The notes below the pieces were generated by a model. It made no database searches and was not told where the DNA came from. It saw nothing but the letters and a program-made list of their open reading frames with translations. A stretch of DNA of 52,408 bases from an uncultured Aurantimonas sp. (lineage in GTDB: Bacteria > Pseudomonadota > Alphaproteobacteria > Rhizobiales > Rhizobiaceae). The stretch covers positions 1-52,408 of the forward strand of contig CANKZU010000021.1 in assembly GCA_947488615.1 (NCBI GenBank), read 5' to 3'. This document shows, one piece after another, positions 33,603-41,878 of the stretch (positions are counted from its first letter, which is position 1; the number at the start of each line of letters is the position of its first letter). The position numbers and the translations under genes were made by a program.

Positions 33603-34642
33603 CCGTCCGCTCGGCGCTGGTCGCCGCCGGCGGCTTCGCCGCATCGGCGGCAACGGCATGGGTGTTTCATTGGCTCGGTCTGCCGCTTGCCTGGATCTTC
33701 GGGTCGATGCTGGGCGCGGCAATCTATGCCAATAGCGTACCCGGCATGGGCCGCACGCATCTCATCCGGCGCTCCGGACAGCTCCTGATCGGCTCGTCCG
33801 TCGCCTCGGTCCTCGACGTCGAGACCATCTACGATGTGGCCGCGTTGCTGCCGGTGATGATTGGCGCGGCGGTCGCCGCGAATCTGATTGCGGTCGCGAT
33901 TTCCTTGCCGCTTGCCCGCCTGGCCGGCGTCGATCGATTGAGCGCCCTGCTTGCCGCGCTACCCGCCGGTATGGCCGAGATGTCCTCGCTGGCCGCCGAC
34001 CTCAATGCCCGCGCCGACTTCGTTATGGTCGCGCACAGCCTGCGGGTGGTTCTGGTCGTCGTTACCGTGCCGCTTCTGATCGGGCCCGACATCGATGCAG
34101 CCATCGCTGTCGCACCACCGGTTGGTGGGAGCCACGCGGCGCTGGCGACATGCTTCGTCCTTGGCGTCGCATTGGCCTTCGTCGCGAACCGCTTCAACCT
34201 CCTCAACCCGTGGATCATCATGCCGATGTCAGTCGGTGTCGCTTTGGTGCTTTCGGGCTACGCTCTGGCGCCGATGCCGCGACCGCTGCTGATTCTGGCG
34301 CAGATCGCCATCGGCTTTTCGCTCGGCATGCGGCTTCGGCGTGAGGATCTGACGCGGCTACCGCGGGCGACCATCGCCGGGCTCGGCGCGAGCCTGACGC
34401 TGGTCGGCGCCATGATGGTTTTCGCGGCCTTCGCCCTACCGATATTGGCGGAGCTGTCGTTTCCGACCTTGGCGCTGGCTGTTGCACCCGGCGGTCTCGG
34501 CGAGATGATCGCGACGGCCAAGGCGCTGGGCCTCGCATCCGCCACGGTCGCGAGCTTCCAGTTTGTCCGTTCGTTCATGACGAACCTCATGGCGCCGTTG
34601 ATCATCGTCCGATTGATGGGACGCCACGGCAGCCGGAAATAG
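33599..34642 (+). CDS. AbrB-family (TIGR03082-type) membrane transporter 2
   Basis: 347 aa with a GTG start overlapping the SDR stop by 4 bp. Nine to ten membrane segments form two related halves with the marks LGLPLAWIFGSMLGAAIYA, RRSGQLLIGSSVAS, LPAGMAEMSSLA and VAPGGLGEMIATA. It parallels AbrB-family transporter 1 at 20876; both sit directly beside an SDR gene. It ends the rightward tct2-prpD3 operon and converges on PrpD 4. Confidence 0.85.
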   Translation: MTVRSALVAAGGFAASAATAWVFHWLGLPLAWIFGSMLGAAIYANSVPGMGRTHLIRRSGQLLIGSSVASVLDVETIYDVAALLPVMIGAAVAANLIAVAISLPLARLAGVDRLSALLAALPAGMAEMSSLAADLNARADFVMVAHSLRVVLVVVTVPLLIGPDIDAAIAVAPPVGGSHAALATCFVLGVALAFVANRFNLLNPWIIMPMSVGVALVLSGYALAPMPRPLLILAQIAIGFSLGMRLRREDLTRLPRATIAGLGASLTLVGAMMVFAAFALPILAELSFPTLALAVAPGGLGEMIATAKALGLASATVASFQFVRSFMTNLMAPLIIVRLMGRHGSRK

Positions 34643-34712
34643 GCGCCACTTTCACGATCTCGCTTCCGAATACACCGGTCGGCGCTGCCGGCCCGTGTCG
34701 AGGTTTTCGCAT

Positions 34713-36149
34713 TCAGGCCGCGAGCGCGGCCGCCAGCTTGCCCATATCCGTTGCCTCTTCGAGCGTCGCGACCATGTCGATGATCGTCTCGCTCTTCTCC
34801 TTCGGCCATTCCGCGAATTCCGCGCAGCCACGGAATTTGTCGGCGACCTCCTCGTAGCTCATCGGATTGGCGGGCGATCCCTTGCCAAAATCGGCCCGGC
34901 CGGAAATCGTTCGCCCATCCTTCATGTGGATGTCGATGAGCGTCGTCATCTTGGCGTAGCCGGCGGCTTCAGCCTCCGGATGCACGGCGAAATGAACCCG
35001 TTCGATCATCGCCCGCACATCATCGCGCAGCACCGTCTCGTCGGTGAATTCGGGCAGGTTCGCCCGCCCGTCCAGCAGCAGGATCGCCATACAGAATTCC
35101 ATCGAGAATTTTGCCTGGAGCTCGTTCCGGGGCCGCCGATGAATGAGGGCATTCTGCATGTTGTGGTTGGTGCCGACATCGACCCGTTCAACGTCCTCGG
35201 CCTTGATGCCATGCGCGGCGATCAGCGCGAGCATCTCGGTCATGCCGGGATGGGTGAGGGAGCCCGAGGGGTGCGGTTTGATCGAAATTCCCGGATCGGC
35301 GAAGCTCCAGGGCGCGCCGAGCTTGCCGCGAATGGCGTTGAGATCGTAGCCGCCGCCATGCGCCTGGAAGAAGCCGCGCGGCGCCTCGAGGATTTTGTCT
35401 GTCGCGCTCCATCCCATCTCGGCGAAATCGCAGGCGACGATGCCGGATTCCGACGAGCGCCCAGCGTGGAAGGGTTTGGTCATCGTGCCGAAATTCTCGC
35501 GCAGACCGGCGCTTTGACTGCCGGCGATGGACAGCGCCCGCTGCAGCGTTTCCTGGTCGAAGCCGCGTAGCTTGCCGGCGGCCGAGGCCGCAGCGAAGGT
35601 GCCGCAGGTCGCGGTCGCATGGAAGCCGTGCTGGTAGTGCCGCGGCGAGATCGCCTCGGCGATCTTGCACTCGACATCAACCCCGACGAGATAGGCCGCC
35701 AGCAGATCGCGGCCGGACAGCGACCGGGTCTCGGTCTCGGCGAAGGCGGCCGGCAGGCATGGCGCGGTCGGATGGGTGAGCAGACCATAGACGCGATCAT
35801 GGGCGACGGCGAGTTGGGTGTCGTCGTAATCGTCGGCGTGAATGCCGACCCCGTTGGCGAAGGCGGCAAAGCGCGAGGGCACCTTGATGTCGGTCCCTAT
35901 CACAATGGCCGAACCGGCGCCGGCGACGTCCTTGAGATGCCGCTGCACATAGCGTCCGGACGCCGCGACGGACCCCGACAGCGCCAGGCCGAACCCGTCT
36001 AGGATCGACTTCTTGGCAAGGTCGACGACCTGCGAGGGAATGGCATCGTAGCCGGTATCCAGAACGAAGGCGGCGACCTCGGCCGTCAGCCCTTCGCCGA
36101 CGGACGGGTCGTTCTGCGGGGTGAAGTGGGTGGGCGTGCGCTGGTCCAT
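34713..36149 (-). CDS. MmgE/PrpD-family protein 4
   Basis: 478 aa. Family marks are GIHADDYDDTQ, LLTHPTAP, HATATCGTFAAASAAG, FGTMTKPFHAGRSSESG and KPHPSG. It is of the same branch as PrpD 1 and 2 but its gene stands alone on the minus strand, divergent from the tartrate-dehydrogenase-like gene. Predicted operator 5 lies 138 bp upstream. The longer product relative to PrpD 2 and 3 comes from the N-terminus (residues 1-20). Confidence 0.85.
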   Translation of the reverse strand: MDQRTPTHFTPQNDPSVGEGLTAEVAAFVLDTGYDAIPSQVVDLAKKSILDGFGLALSGSVAASGRYVQRHLKDVAGAGSAIVIGTDIKVPSRFAAFANGVGIHADDYDDTQLAVAHDRVYGLLTHPTAPCLPAAFAETETRSLSGRDLLAAYLVGVDVECKIAEAISPRHYQHGFHATATCGTFAAASAAGKLRGFDQETLQRALSIAGSQSAGLRENFGTMTKPFHAGRSSESGIVACDFAEMGWSATDKILEAPRGFFQAHGGGYDLNAIRGKLGAPWSFADPGISIKPHPSGSLTHPGMTEMLALIAAHGIKAEDVERVDVGTNHNMQNALIHRRPRNELQAKFSMEFCMAILLLDGRANLPEFTDETVLRDDVRAMIERVHFAVHPEAEAAGYAKMTTLIDIHMKDGRTISGRADFGKGSPANPMSYEEVADKFRGCAEFAEWPKEKSETIIDMVATLEEATDMGKLAAALAA

Positions 36150-36286
36150 GCAAAGACTCTCGTTTCGAATTCTCAGTCGAAGATTCGTCTTCGACGATCA
36201 ACCCGCCTCGGCGGGCCGGTGCTGTGCCTCACGCAAGGACGGTTTTGCGAGGAGACGCTTGCATCAGCTATCAATCGACGCTGTCT

Positions 36287-36296
36287 ATTGTCAACA
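36287..36296. promoter_or_regulatory. Predicted GntR operator, site 5
   Basis: ATTGTCAACA followed by AT; the 12-mer ATTGTCAACAAT is the most symmetric copy of the six. It contains the leftward TTGACA of prpD4. Confidence 0.55.
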
Positions 36297-36419
36297 ATAT
36301 GTCCATGGCTGGCTCATATTGCCCATGCTGCGCCGGAGAGCCAAGATTAGGGGATTTACAGCTATCCGCCGAGCCAGAATGCCGGCAGACCAATCGGCAA
36401 CTCTCTTTGGCGCGTAACT

Positions 36420-36429
36420 ATTGTTAACA
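36420..36429. promoter_or_regulatory. Predicted GntR operator, site 6
   Basis: ATTGTTAACA followed by G. It lies 98 bp before the tartrate-dehydrogenase-like start. Confidence 0.5.
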
Positions 36430-36527
36430 GTGGAGCAATGGGGTAACGCCGTGAGCGAGGAGGCCAACCAGGGACGCGCGCGAATGCGTCGCGGCTGGGC
36501 TGGATTTGCAGCGGGGGCGGGAGAACC

Positions 36528-37604
36528 ATGAAGCACTACAAGATTGCCGCCATCCCGGGCGACGGCATCGGGGTTGAGGTGATCGAGGCCGGAATCGAAG
36601 TGCTGGGAGCACTTGCGGCGCGCGACGGACGCTTCGCGCTGGAATTCGAGGGTTTCGATTGGGGCTCCGACTATTATCGCCGCCACGGGGTGATGATGCC
36701 GGCCGATGGCCTGGAGCGGATCGCCGACTTCGACGCGCTTTATTTCGGCGCCGTTGGCGCGCCGGACGTACCCGACCATGTGACGCTCTGGGGCCTGCGC
36801 CTGGCGATCTGTCAATCCTTCGATCAATACGCCAATGTTAGGCCCACGCGAATTCTGCCGGGTGTCGAAAGCCCGCTGCGCGACGTCGGCCCGGAGCGGC
36901 TCGACTGGGTCATCGTGCGCGAGAATTCCGAGGGCGAGTATGCCGGGCAGGGCGGACGCTCACATCGCGGCCTTCCGGAGGAGGTGGCGACCGAGGTCGC
37001 GATCTTCACCCGGGCGGGTGTCACGCGGATCATGCGCTTTGCCTTCGATCTGGCGCGCTCGCGTCCCCGCAAGAAGCTGACCGTGGTCACCAAGTCCAAC
37101 GCCCAGCGGCATGGCATGGTGATGTGGGACGAGATCGCCGCCGAAGTGGCAGCCGACTATCCCGACGTCGAATGGGGCAAGGAGCTCGTCGACGCCATGA
37201 CCATGCGCATGACGCTGCGGCCGGAAACGCTCGATACCATCGTTGCCACCAATCTCCATGCCGACATCCTGTCGGATTTGGCCGCCGCCCTGGCCGGATC
37301 GCTCGGGATCGCACCCACCGCCAACCTCAATCCCGAGCGACGCTTTCCCTCGATGTTCGAGCCGATCCATGGCTCGGCCTTCGACATCACCGGCAAAGGC
37401 ATCGCCAATCCGATCGGGACGTTCTGGACGGCGACGCTGATGCTCGACCATCTCGGTGAGCCCGAGGCGGCCGCTCGATTGATGCGGGCGGTCGAAAGGG
37501 TGACCGCCGACCGCGCCTTCCATACGCCGGATCTTGGCGGCGATGCGACGACGCGCAAGGTCACCGACGCCGTGATTGCCGCCATCGACGGCGACAACGA
37601 ATAG
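36528..37604 (+). CDS. Tartrate dehydrogenase/decarboxylase-like enzyme (TtuC family)
   Basis: 358 aa. It belongs to the isopropylmalate dehydrogenase superfamily. HVTLWGLRLAICQSFDQYANVRP and RENSEGEYAGQGG are characteristic of TtuC-type tartrate/D-malate dehydrogenases. The catalytic lysine is in TKSNAQRHGMVMWDE, metal aspartates in DAMTMRM and HADILSDLAAALAGSLG, and the NAD loop is HGSAFDITGKGIANP. It would oxidise a 2-hydroxy or 2,3-dihydroxy dicarboxylate, with possible decarboxylation. It is the first gene of a two-gene operon with the PdxA2-type enzyme and has a predicted GntR operator upstream. Confidence 0.85.
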   Translation: MKHYKIAAIPGDGIGVEVIEAGIEVLGALAARDGRFALEFEGFDWGSDYYRRHGVMMPADGLERIADFDALYFGAVGAPDVPDHVTLWGLRLAICQSFDQYANVRPTRILPGVESPLRDVGPERLDWVIVRENSEGEYAGQGGRSHRGLPEEVATEVAIFTRAGVTRIMRFAFDLARSRPRKKLTVVTKSNAQRHGMVMWDEIAAEVAADYPDVEWGKELVDAMTMRMTLRPETLDTIVATNLHADILSDLAAALAGSLGIAPTANLNPERRFPSMFEPIHGSAFDITGKGIANPIGTFWTATLMLDHLGEPEAAARLMRAVERVTADRAFHTPDLGGDATTRKVTDAVIAAIDGDNE

Positions 37605-37647
37605 GCCGATCGTGGCGCCGCCTGGCTTGTGCACAGAGAGGAAACCG

Positions 37648-38703
37648 ATGACCAACCGCGATGACGAACGCCCCTTGATCGCTCTGGTGCCCGGCGACTG
37701 CACCGGGATCGGGCCGGAGCAGACCGCCCGCATCCTGAGCGACCGCCGGATGGCGAGTGTGGCGCGGCTGGTCGTCGTCGGCGATCGTCGTGTGGTGGAA
37801 CGCGGCGCGCGCCAGGCCGGGGTGCCGCTCGACTTCGCCGTGGTGACGTCGCCGGCCGAGGCCCGTTTCGATAACGGCGCGGTTCCGATCGTGGATCTGA
37901 GGAATATCGATCCCGACGCCCTCCCTGTCGGCGAGATGAGTCCGGAGTCAGGCCGTCTGACCGGCGAGACGCTCGCGCGGGCCGTCGACTTCGCCAAGGC
38001 CGGCGCGGTCGACGCCATCAGCTTCGCACCGCTCAACAAGCAGGCGATGTACAGGGGTGGGTGGAAGTTTCCCGACGAGCACAAGATGTTTGCCCATCTT
38101 CTCGATCACGTTGGTCCGTTCTCGGAGATGAACGTGCTCGAGGGCCAGTGGATGACCCGCGTCACCTCCCATGTATCCCTGCGCGAAGCGATCGATCAGA
38201 TCAATTTCGAATCGATCTGCCGGGCGCTGCGACTGGCCGACGAGACCATGCGGCGCGCGGGGATCGAAAGCCCCCGGATCGCGGTCGCGGCGCTAAACCC
38301 CCATGCGGGCGAAGGTGGTCTGTTTGGCCGCGAGGAGATCGACATCATCGCACCGGCGGTGAAGGCGATGCAGGCGGAGGGGATCGACTGCAAGGGACCA
38401 TATCCCTCCGACACGGTCTACCTGAAGGCCTTCGCCGGCGAATTCGACAGCGTCACGGCGATGTATCACGACCAAGGCCAGATCGCGACGAAGCTGAAGG
38501 GCTTCAACAAGGGCGTGACGGTCACGGCGGGACTGGCGACGGTCTTCACCACCCCGGCGCATGGCACGGCCTACGACATCGTTGGCAAGGGTATCGCCGA
38601 CGTCGGCGCCTTTGAGAGCGCGATTTCACTCGCCGCCATGCTGGCGAGACAACAAAAGGCCGGCGCGGCCCGCCCGCGCGCCGAGGGCCCGGACACGACC
38701 TGA
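37648..38703 (+). CDS. PdxA2-type 4-hydroxythreonine-4-phosphate dehydrogenase-family enzyme
   Basis: 351 aa from the ATG at 37648, after AGAGAGGAAA. Marks are LVPGDCTGIGPEQTAR, FAPLNKQAMYRGG, TSHVSLREA, NPHAGEGGLFGREE, YHDQGQIATKLKGF and TPAHGTAYDIVGKG, with metal histidines in SHVS, YHDQ and AHGTA. The PdxA2 branch oxidises and decarboxylates 4-phospho-D-threonate or -erythronate, normally beside a DUF1537 kinase. No such kinase is in this window, so the substrate here may be an unphosphorylated hydroxy acid. A pyridoxine-synthesis role is unlikely from the context. Confidence 0.85.
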   Translation: MTNRDDERPLIALVPGDCTGIGPEQTARILSDRRMASVARLVVVGDRRVVERGARQAGVPLDFAVVTSPAEARFDNGAVPIVDLRNIDPDALPVGEMSPESGRLTGETLARAVDFAKAGAVDAISFAPLNKQAMYRGGWKFPDEHKMFAHLLDHVGPFSEMNVLEGQWMTRVTSHVSLREAIDQINFESICRALRLADETMRRAGIESPRIAVAALNPHAGEGGLFGREEIDIIAPAVKAMQAEGIDCKGPYPSDTVYLKAFAGEFDSVTAMYHDQGQIATKLKGFNKGVTVTAGLATVFTTPAHGTAYDIVGKGIADVGAFESAISLAAMLARQQKAGAARPRAEGPDTT

Positions 38704-38875
38704 CTCCTCACAACACGCCTCAGGCCGAAACGATAGCAGAAGCCGCTATGGTGATGAGCGTCGGCGGATTGTCGGCCTTCATCACGCGGGTTCTCAGGGC
38801 TTGTCCGGAATGGCAGTTCGGGCTCATCGCGGACATCGTCGCCGTGCGTTCGCTGGAGATCACACGGCGCCTAAA
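38704..38875. other. Gap between convergent genes; only a 43-codon open frame
   Basis: 172 bp between PdxA2 and LysR. An ATG at 38748 opens a frame to a TAG at 38877-38879 (MVMSVGGLSAFITRVL...). It has no recognised family and no good ribosome site. No terminator with a U-tract was seen. Confidence 0.25.
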
Positions 38876-39754
38876 TTAGATATCGTCGACAAGGTCGAGG
38901 GCGGGCTGGTTGTCGTTCGGCGCGAACAGCGAGATGTCGAGGGGGATCGAGCCGTGGCGCGCGGCAATGCTCACCAGGTTTCCGGAGGCCAGATCCCGCC
39001 GGCACATCGAATGCGGGATCCACCCCAGTCCGACACCGTTTCGGATGAGTTCGAGCACGCCCAGCGTAAAAGCCGACTCGACCCGCATCCAAGCCCCGTC
39101 CTGGACAAAGGGTTCGTTGAGACCGGTCCGCTCTATCAGACGACCGAAGTGGCTACTTTGCGGATAGCCGACGAGCGGCAGTGCCGTCCCCGTGCCACCA
39201 TCCCCGTCGATCCGATAGCGTAGCGAACCGCCAACGACCGGGATCAGCGTATCGCGCATCCAGATCCGGCGTTCGATCGATGCATCAAAGGGAAGGGGCG
39301 GAAAATCCCGCGCCTCGTAACACAGAAGGAGATCGGCTTCGCCATGCAGGAAAAGAGAAATACAATCCTCGCGGTTCTTTGTTCTAAGGCGCAAGGTGAG
39401 GTCGGGACTGCTGGCCTGAAAACGATCGAGAAGCGATGCGAACACATCCGTCGCGAGCGCATGTTGGGTAGCGAGGACCACGGTTTGCGGTCGCCCGCCC
39501 TGCGCGATGATTTGGCCACGTAGACGCGACAATCGTTTGAGAAGTGCGCGGATATCTGCTTCGTTCTCCGTCAGGCTGGCTCGGAGCACGACGCTGTTTG
39601 CCCTGCGTTCGAGAAGCGGGACGCCGGCCCAATCCTCCAGAGCCCTGATACGACGGGAAAAAGCCGGCTGAGTGACATGCCGCCGCGCGGCGGCACGGCT
39701 GAGGGTTTTTTCCTCCAGCAAGGCCAGCGCGTCTTCCAGAAGCTTTAGATCCAT
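38876..39754 (-). CDS. LysR-family transcriptional regulator
   Basis: 292 aa. The N-terminal winged helix reads LEDALALLEEKTLSRAAARRHVTQPAFSRRIRALEDWAG (about 5-43), and a periplasmic-binding-protein-like effector domain follows (about 90-290). The effector domain has a cysteine pair around LLLCYEA and a C-terminal LVDDI. It is divergent from the PLP-enzyme/ABC transporter operon at 39868, separated by 113 bp, which is the usual arrangement for a LysR activator. The effector is probably an amino acid or sulfonate related to that operon. Confidence 0.85.
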   Translation of the reverse strand: MDLKLLEDALALLEEKTLSRAAARRHVTQPAFSRRIRALEDWAGVPLLERRANSVVLRASLTENEADIRALLKRLSRLRGQIIAQGGRPQTVVLATQHALATDVFASLLDRFQASSPDLTLRLRTKNREDCISLFLHGEADLLLCYEARDFPPLPFDASIERRIWMRDTLIPVVGGSLRYRIDGDGGTGTALPLVGYPQSSHFGRLIERTGLNEPFVQDGAWMRVESAFTLGVLELIRNGVGLGWIPHSMCRRDLASGNLVSIAARHGSIPLDISLFAPNDNQPALDLVDDI

Positions 39755-39867
39755 GCGGCCCCACCCAAACGTTAAGTATGAGTAGGCAAGAATATCGGCA
39801 TTATCAATCCGGTCCGTACCCGGCTATCGATTGGCGGAGATCGAAACATCCCAAGGGGCGACTTCCC

Positions 39868-40947
39868 ATGATGGCGAGCGAGACACAAAGCGCGGCCCAC
39901 AATACCATGAGGTGGCGCTGCGATGTGTTGGCCCGGACTTTGCAGACCTTTCCGAGGCTCGCTCTGGGACATCTGCCGACGCCGCTGGAGCCGATGGACC
40001 GCCTGAGCGAACATCTCGGGGGGCCACGTATATGGGTGAAGCGAGACGATTGCACAGGACTCTCCACGGGTGGCAACAAGACGCGCAAGCTTGAGTTCCT
40101 CATGGCCGACGCGCTGGAGAAACAGGCGGACTGCATCGTTACGCAGGGGGCCACGCAGTCAAATCATGCGCGCCAGACCGCAGCCGCAGCCGCAAAGCTC
40201 GGCCTTGCGTGCCACGTCCTGCTTGAGGATCGGACCGGCTCGAACGACCGGCAATACAATCTGAACGGCAACGTTCTGCTCGATCGGCTCCACGGAGCCA
40301 GCGTGGCAATGCGTCCGGGGGGCACTGACATGCCAGCCGAAATGGAGGCGCTGGCCGACGAACTCCGGGCTGAGGGGCACAGGCCCTACGTCATTCCTGG
40401 CGGCGGATCGAACCCCGTGGGCGCGTTGGGTTATGTGGCCGCGGCCGAAGAATTGATGCGCCAGGCGGATCAGACCGGTTTCGTGATCGATGCAATCGTC
40501 CACGCGACCGGGAGTTCGGGCACGCAGGCGGGACTTGTCGCCGGCCTTGCGGCCCTGGAATCGGACATTGATCTTCTGGGGATCGGCGTGCGCGCGCCAC
40601 AGGAAAAGCAGGAAAACATGGTCTATGACCTTGCCTGCCGGACGATGGAACATCTCGGGGCGGGGTTCGCGATCGAGCGTGAGCGCGTGCGCGCGAATTG
40701 TGACTATGTGGGGCCCGGATACGGCCTGCCCACGGACGGGATGCGCGAGGCTATCAAACTTCTTGCTCGGCTGGAGGGCCTGCTCTTCGATCCGGTCTAT
40801 TCCGGCAAGGGGCTCGACGGGCTCATCGATCTCGTTGCCAAGGGACGATTCGATGGCGCGCGCAACATCGTGTTCCTGCACACCGGGGGCAGTGCCGCCC
40901 TGTTTGGCTACCCGGAGACATTCAACCTCGACGATCCTCAATCCTGA
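39868..40947 (+). CDS. PLP-dependent D-cysteine desulfhydrase/L-cysteate sulfo-lyase-like enzyme
   Basis: 359 aa from the ATG at 39868, with AAGGGG about 8 nt upstream; the frame stays open to 39778. Marks are LPTPLEPMDRLSEHLGG, KRDDCTGLSTGGNKTRKLEF (PLP lysine in NKTRK), TQGATQSNHARQ, GGGSNPVGALGYV, HATGSSGTQAGLVAGL and HTGGSAALFGY. The family also has ACC deaminase. The whole profile resembles D-cysteine desulfhydrases and CuyA cysteate lyases more than ACC deaminase. Products would be pyruvate, ammonium and sulfide or sulfite. A polar amino-acid ABC transporter follows 18 bp later, so substrate uptake and lysis are coupled. Confidence 0.8.
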   Translation: MMASETQSAAHNTMRWRCDVLARTLQTFPRLALGHLPTPLEPMDRLSEHLGGPRIWVKRDDCTGLSTGGNKTRKLEFLMADALEKQADCIVTQGATQSNHARQTAAAAAKLGLACHVLLEDRTGSNDRQYNLNGNVLLDRLHGASVAMRPGGTDMPAEMEALADELRAEGHRPYVIPGGGSNPVGALGYVAAAEELMRQADQTGFVIDAIVHATGSSGTQAGLVAGLAALESDIDLLGIGVRAPQEKQENMVYDLACRTMEHLGAGFAIERERVRANCDYVGPGYGLPTDGMREAIKLLARLEGLLFDPVYSGKGLDGLIDLVAKGRFDGARNIVFLHTGGSAALFGYPETFNLDDPQS

Positions 40948-40965
40948 ACAGCAAGGAAGTTCGCT

Positions 40966-41829
40966 ATGAGATATACATCCGTCGTTCTCGCCGCGGTGCT
41001 CGCCGCAGGCTCGGCCCTGCCCGCAGCGGCGCAGGAGCTGACCGGAAAGCTCGCCAAGATCGCCGAGGCGGGCGAGATCGTGATCGGCCACCGGGAAAGC
41101 TCAGTGCCGTTCGCCTATCTGGACGAGAACCAGCAGCCGGTCGGCTACACCATCGACCTGTGCATGAAGGTCGTCGAGGCCGTCGAGGAGACCGTCGGCA
41201 AGGATGTCGAGGTTCGCTATGTCCCGGTCAATCCGAAAACCCGCATCGCGCTCATGGCCAACGGCACCATCGACCTCGAATGCGGCTCGACCACGAACAA
41301 CCTGACCCGTCAGGAGCAGGTCGAGTATCTGCCGACCACGTTCATCACGGGGACCAAAATTCTGACGCGCAAGGATTCGGGCATCCAGTCGGTGGATGAT
41401 CTGGACGGCAAGGCCATTGCGCTCGCCCAGGGCACAACGAATGAACGCGCCGTCAAGGCCGCGGTCGAGGAGAAAGGGCTCGAGGTCAAGATTCTCCCGG
41501 TGCGCGACCACGCCGAAGGCATGCTGGCGCTGGAGACCGACCGGGTGGATGCCTATTCGACCGACCACATCCTTCTTTTCGGCCTCATCTCGAACTCCAA
41601 AACCCCCGATGATTTCGCCGTGGTCGGCGACTTCCTCTCCTTCGATCCATACGCGATCATGGTGCCGCGCAACGACAGCGCCTTCGAGCTTACCGGCAAG
41701 AAGGCCCTCGCTGCCTTGTTCCGGTCCGGTGAAATCGATGACATCTACGAGAAGTGGTTCGGACCGATGGGCGTGGAGCAGACCGATCTGTTGAAGGCGG
41801 CGTTCCAGATCCAGGCGCTGCCGGAGTAA
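40966..41829 (+). CDS. ABC transporter substrate-binding protein, polar amino acid (GltI-like)
   Basis: 287 aa with a signal peptide (about 1-22, ending AAAQ). It is a family 3 binding protein: IVIGHRESSVPFAYLDENQQPVGYTIDL, LMANGTIDLECGSTTNNLTRQEQV and the C-terminal DDIYEKWFGP. Similarity to glutamate/aspartate GltI-type proteins is clear. Given the upstream lyase, cysteate, cysteine or a related acidic amino acid is a plausible ligand. It heads the four-gene transport set. Confidence 0.85.
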   Translation: MRYTSVVLAAVLAAGSALPAAAQELTGKLAKIAEAGEIVIGHRESSVPFAYLDENQQPVGYTIDLCMKVVEAVEETVGKDVEVRYVPVNPKTRIALMANGTIDLECGSTTNNLTRQEQVEYLPTTFITGTKILTRKDSGIQSVDDLDGKAIALAQGTTNERAVKAAVEEKGLEVKILPVRDHAEGMLALETDRVDAYSTDHILLFGLISNSKTPDDFAVVGDFLSFDPYAIMVPRNDSAFELTGKKALAALFRSGEIDDIYEKWFGPMGVEQTDLLKAAFQIQALPE

Positions 41830-41878
41830 GCGGCAGTAGCCGCGCCACCGTGTTCATCACAAGCGGGACGACCCGACA

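Larger units (their letters stand above)
36150..36527. promoter_or_regulatory. Divergent promoter region of prpD4 and the tartrate-dehydrogenase-like operon
   Basis: 378 bp without a supported gene. It holds predicted operators at 36287 and 36420. On the minus strand TTGACA overlaps the first motif, with ATAGCT 17 nt further on. No long hairpin was seen. Confidence 0.55.

Noticed and set aside
37648..38703. Vitamin B6 synthesis gene pdxA
   Set aside because: It is in a catabolic operon with a tartrate-dehydrogenase-like gene and has PdxA2-type features, so a housekeeping role is unlikely.
38748..38879. 43-codon open frame between PdxA2 and LysR
   Set aside because: It has no clear ribosome site or family, and its end overlaps the LysR stop. 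Not enough to call a gene.
40159..41091. 310-codon leftward frame over the PLP enzyme
   Set aside because: It is antisense to a clear PLP-lyase gene, with no family features and no ribosome site.
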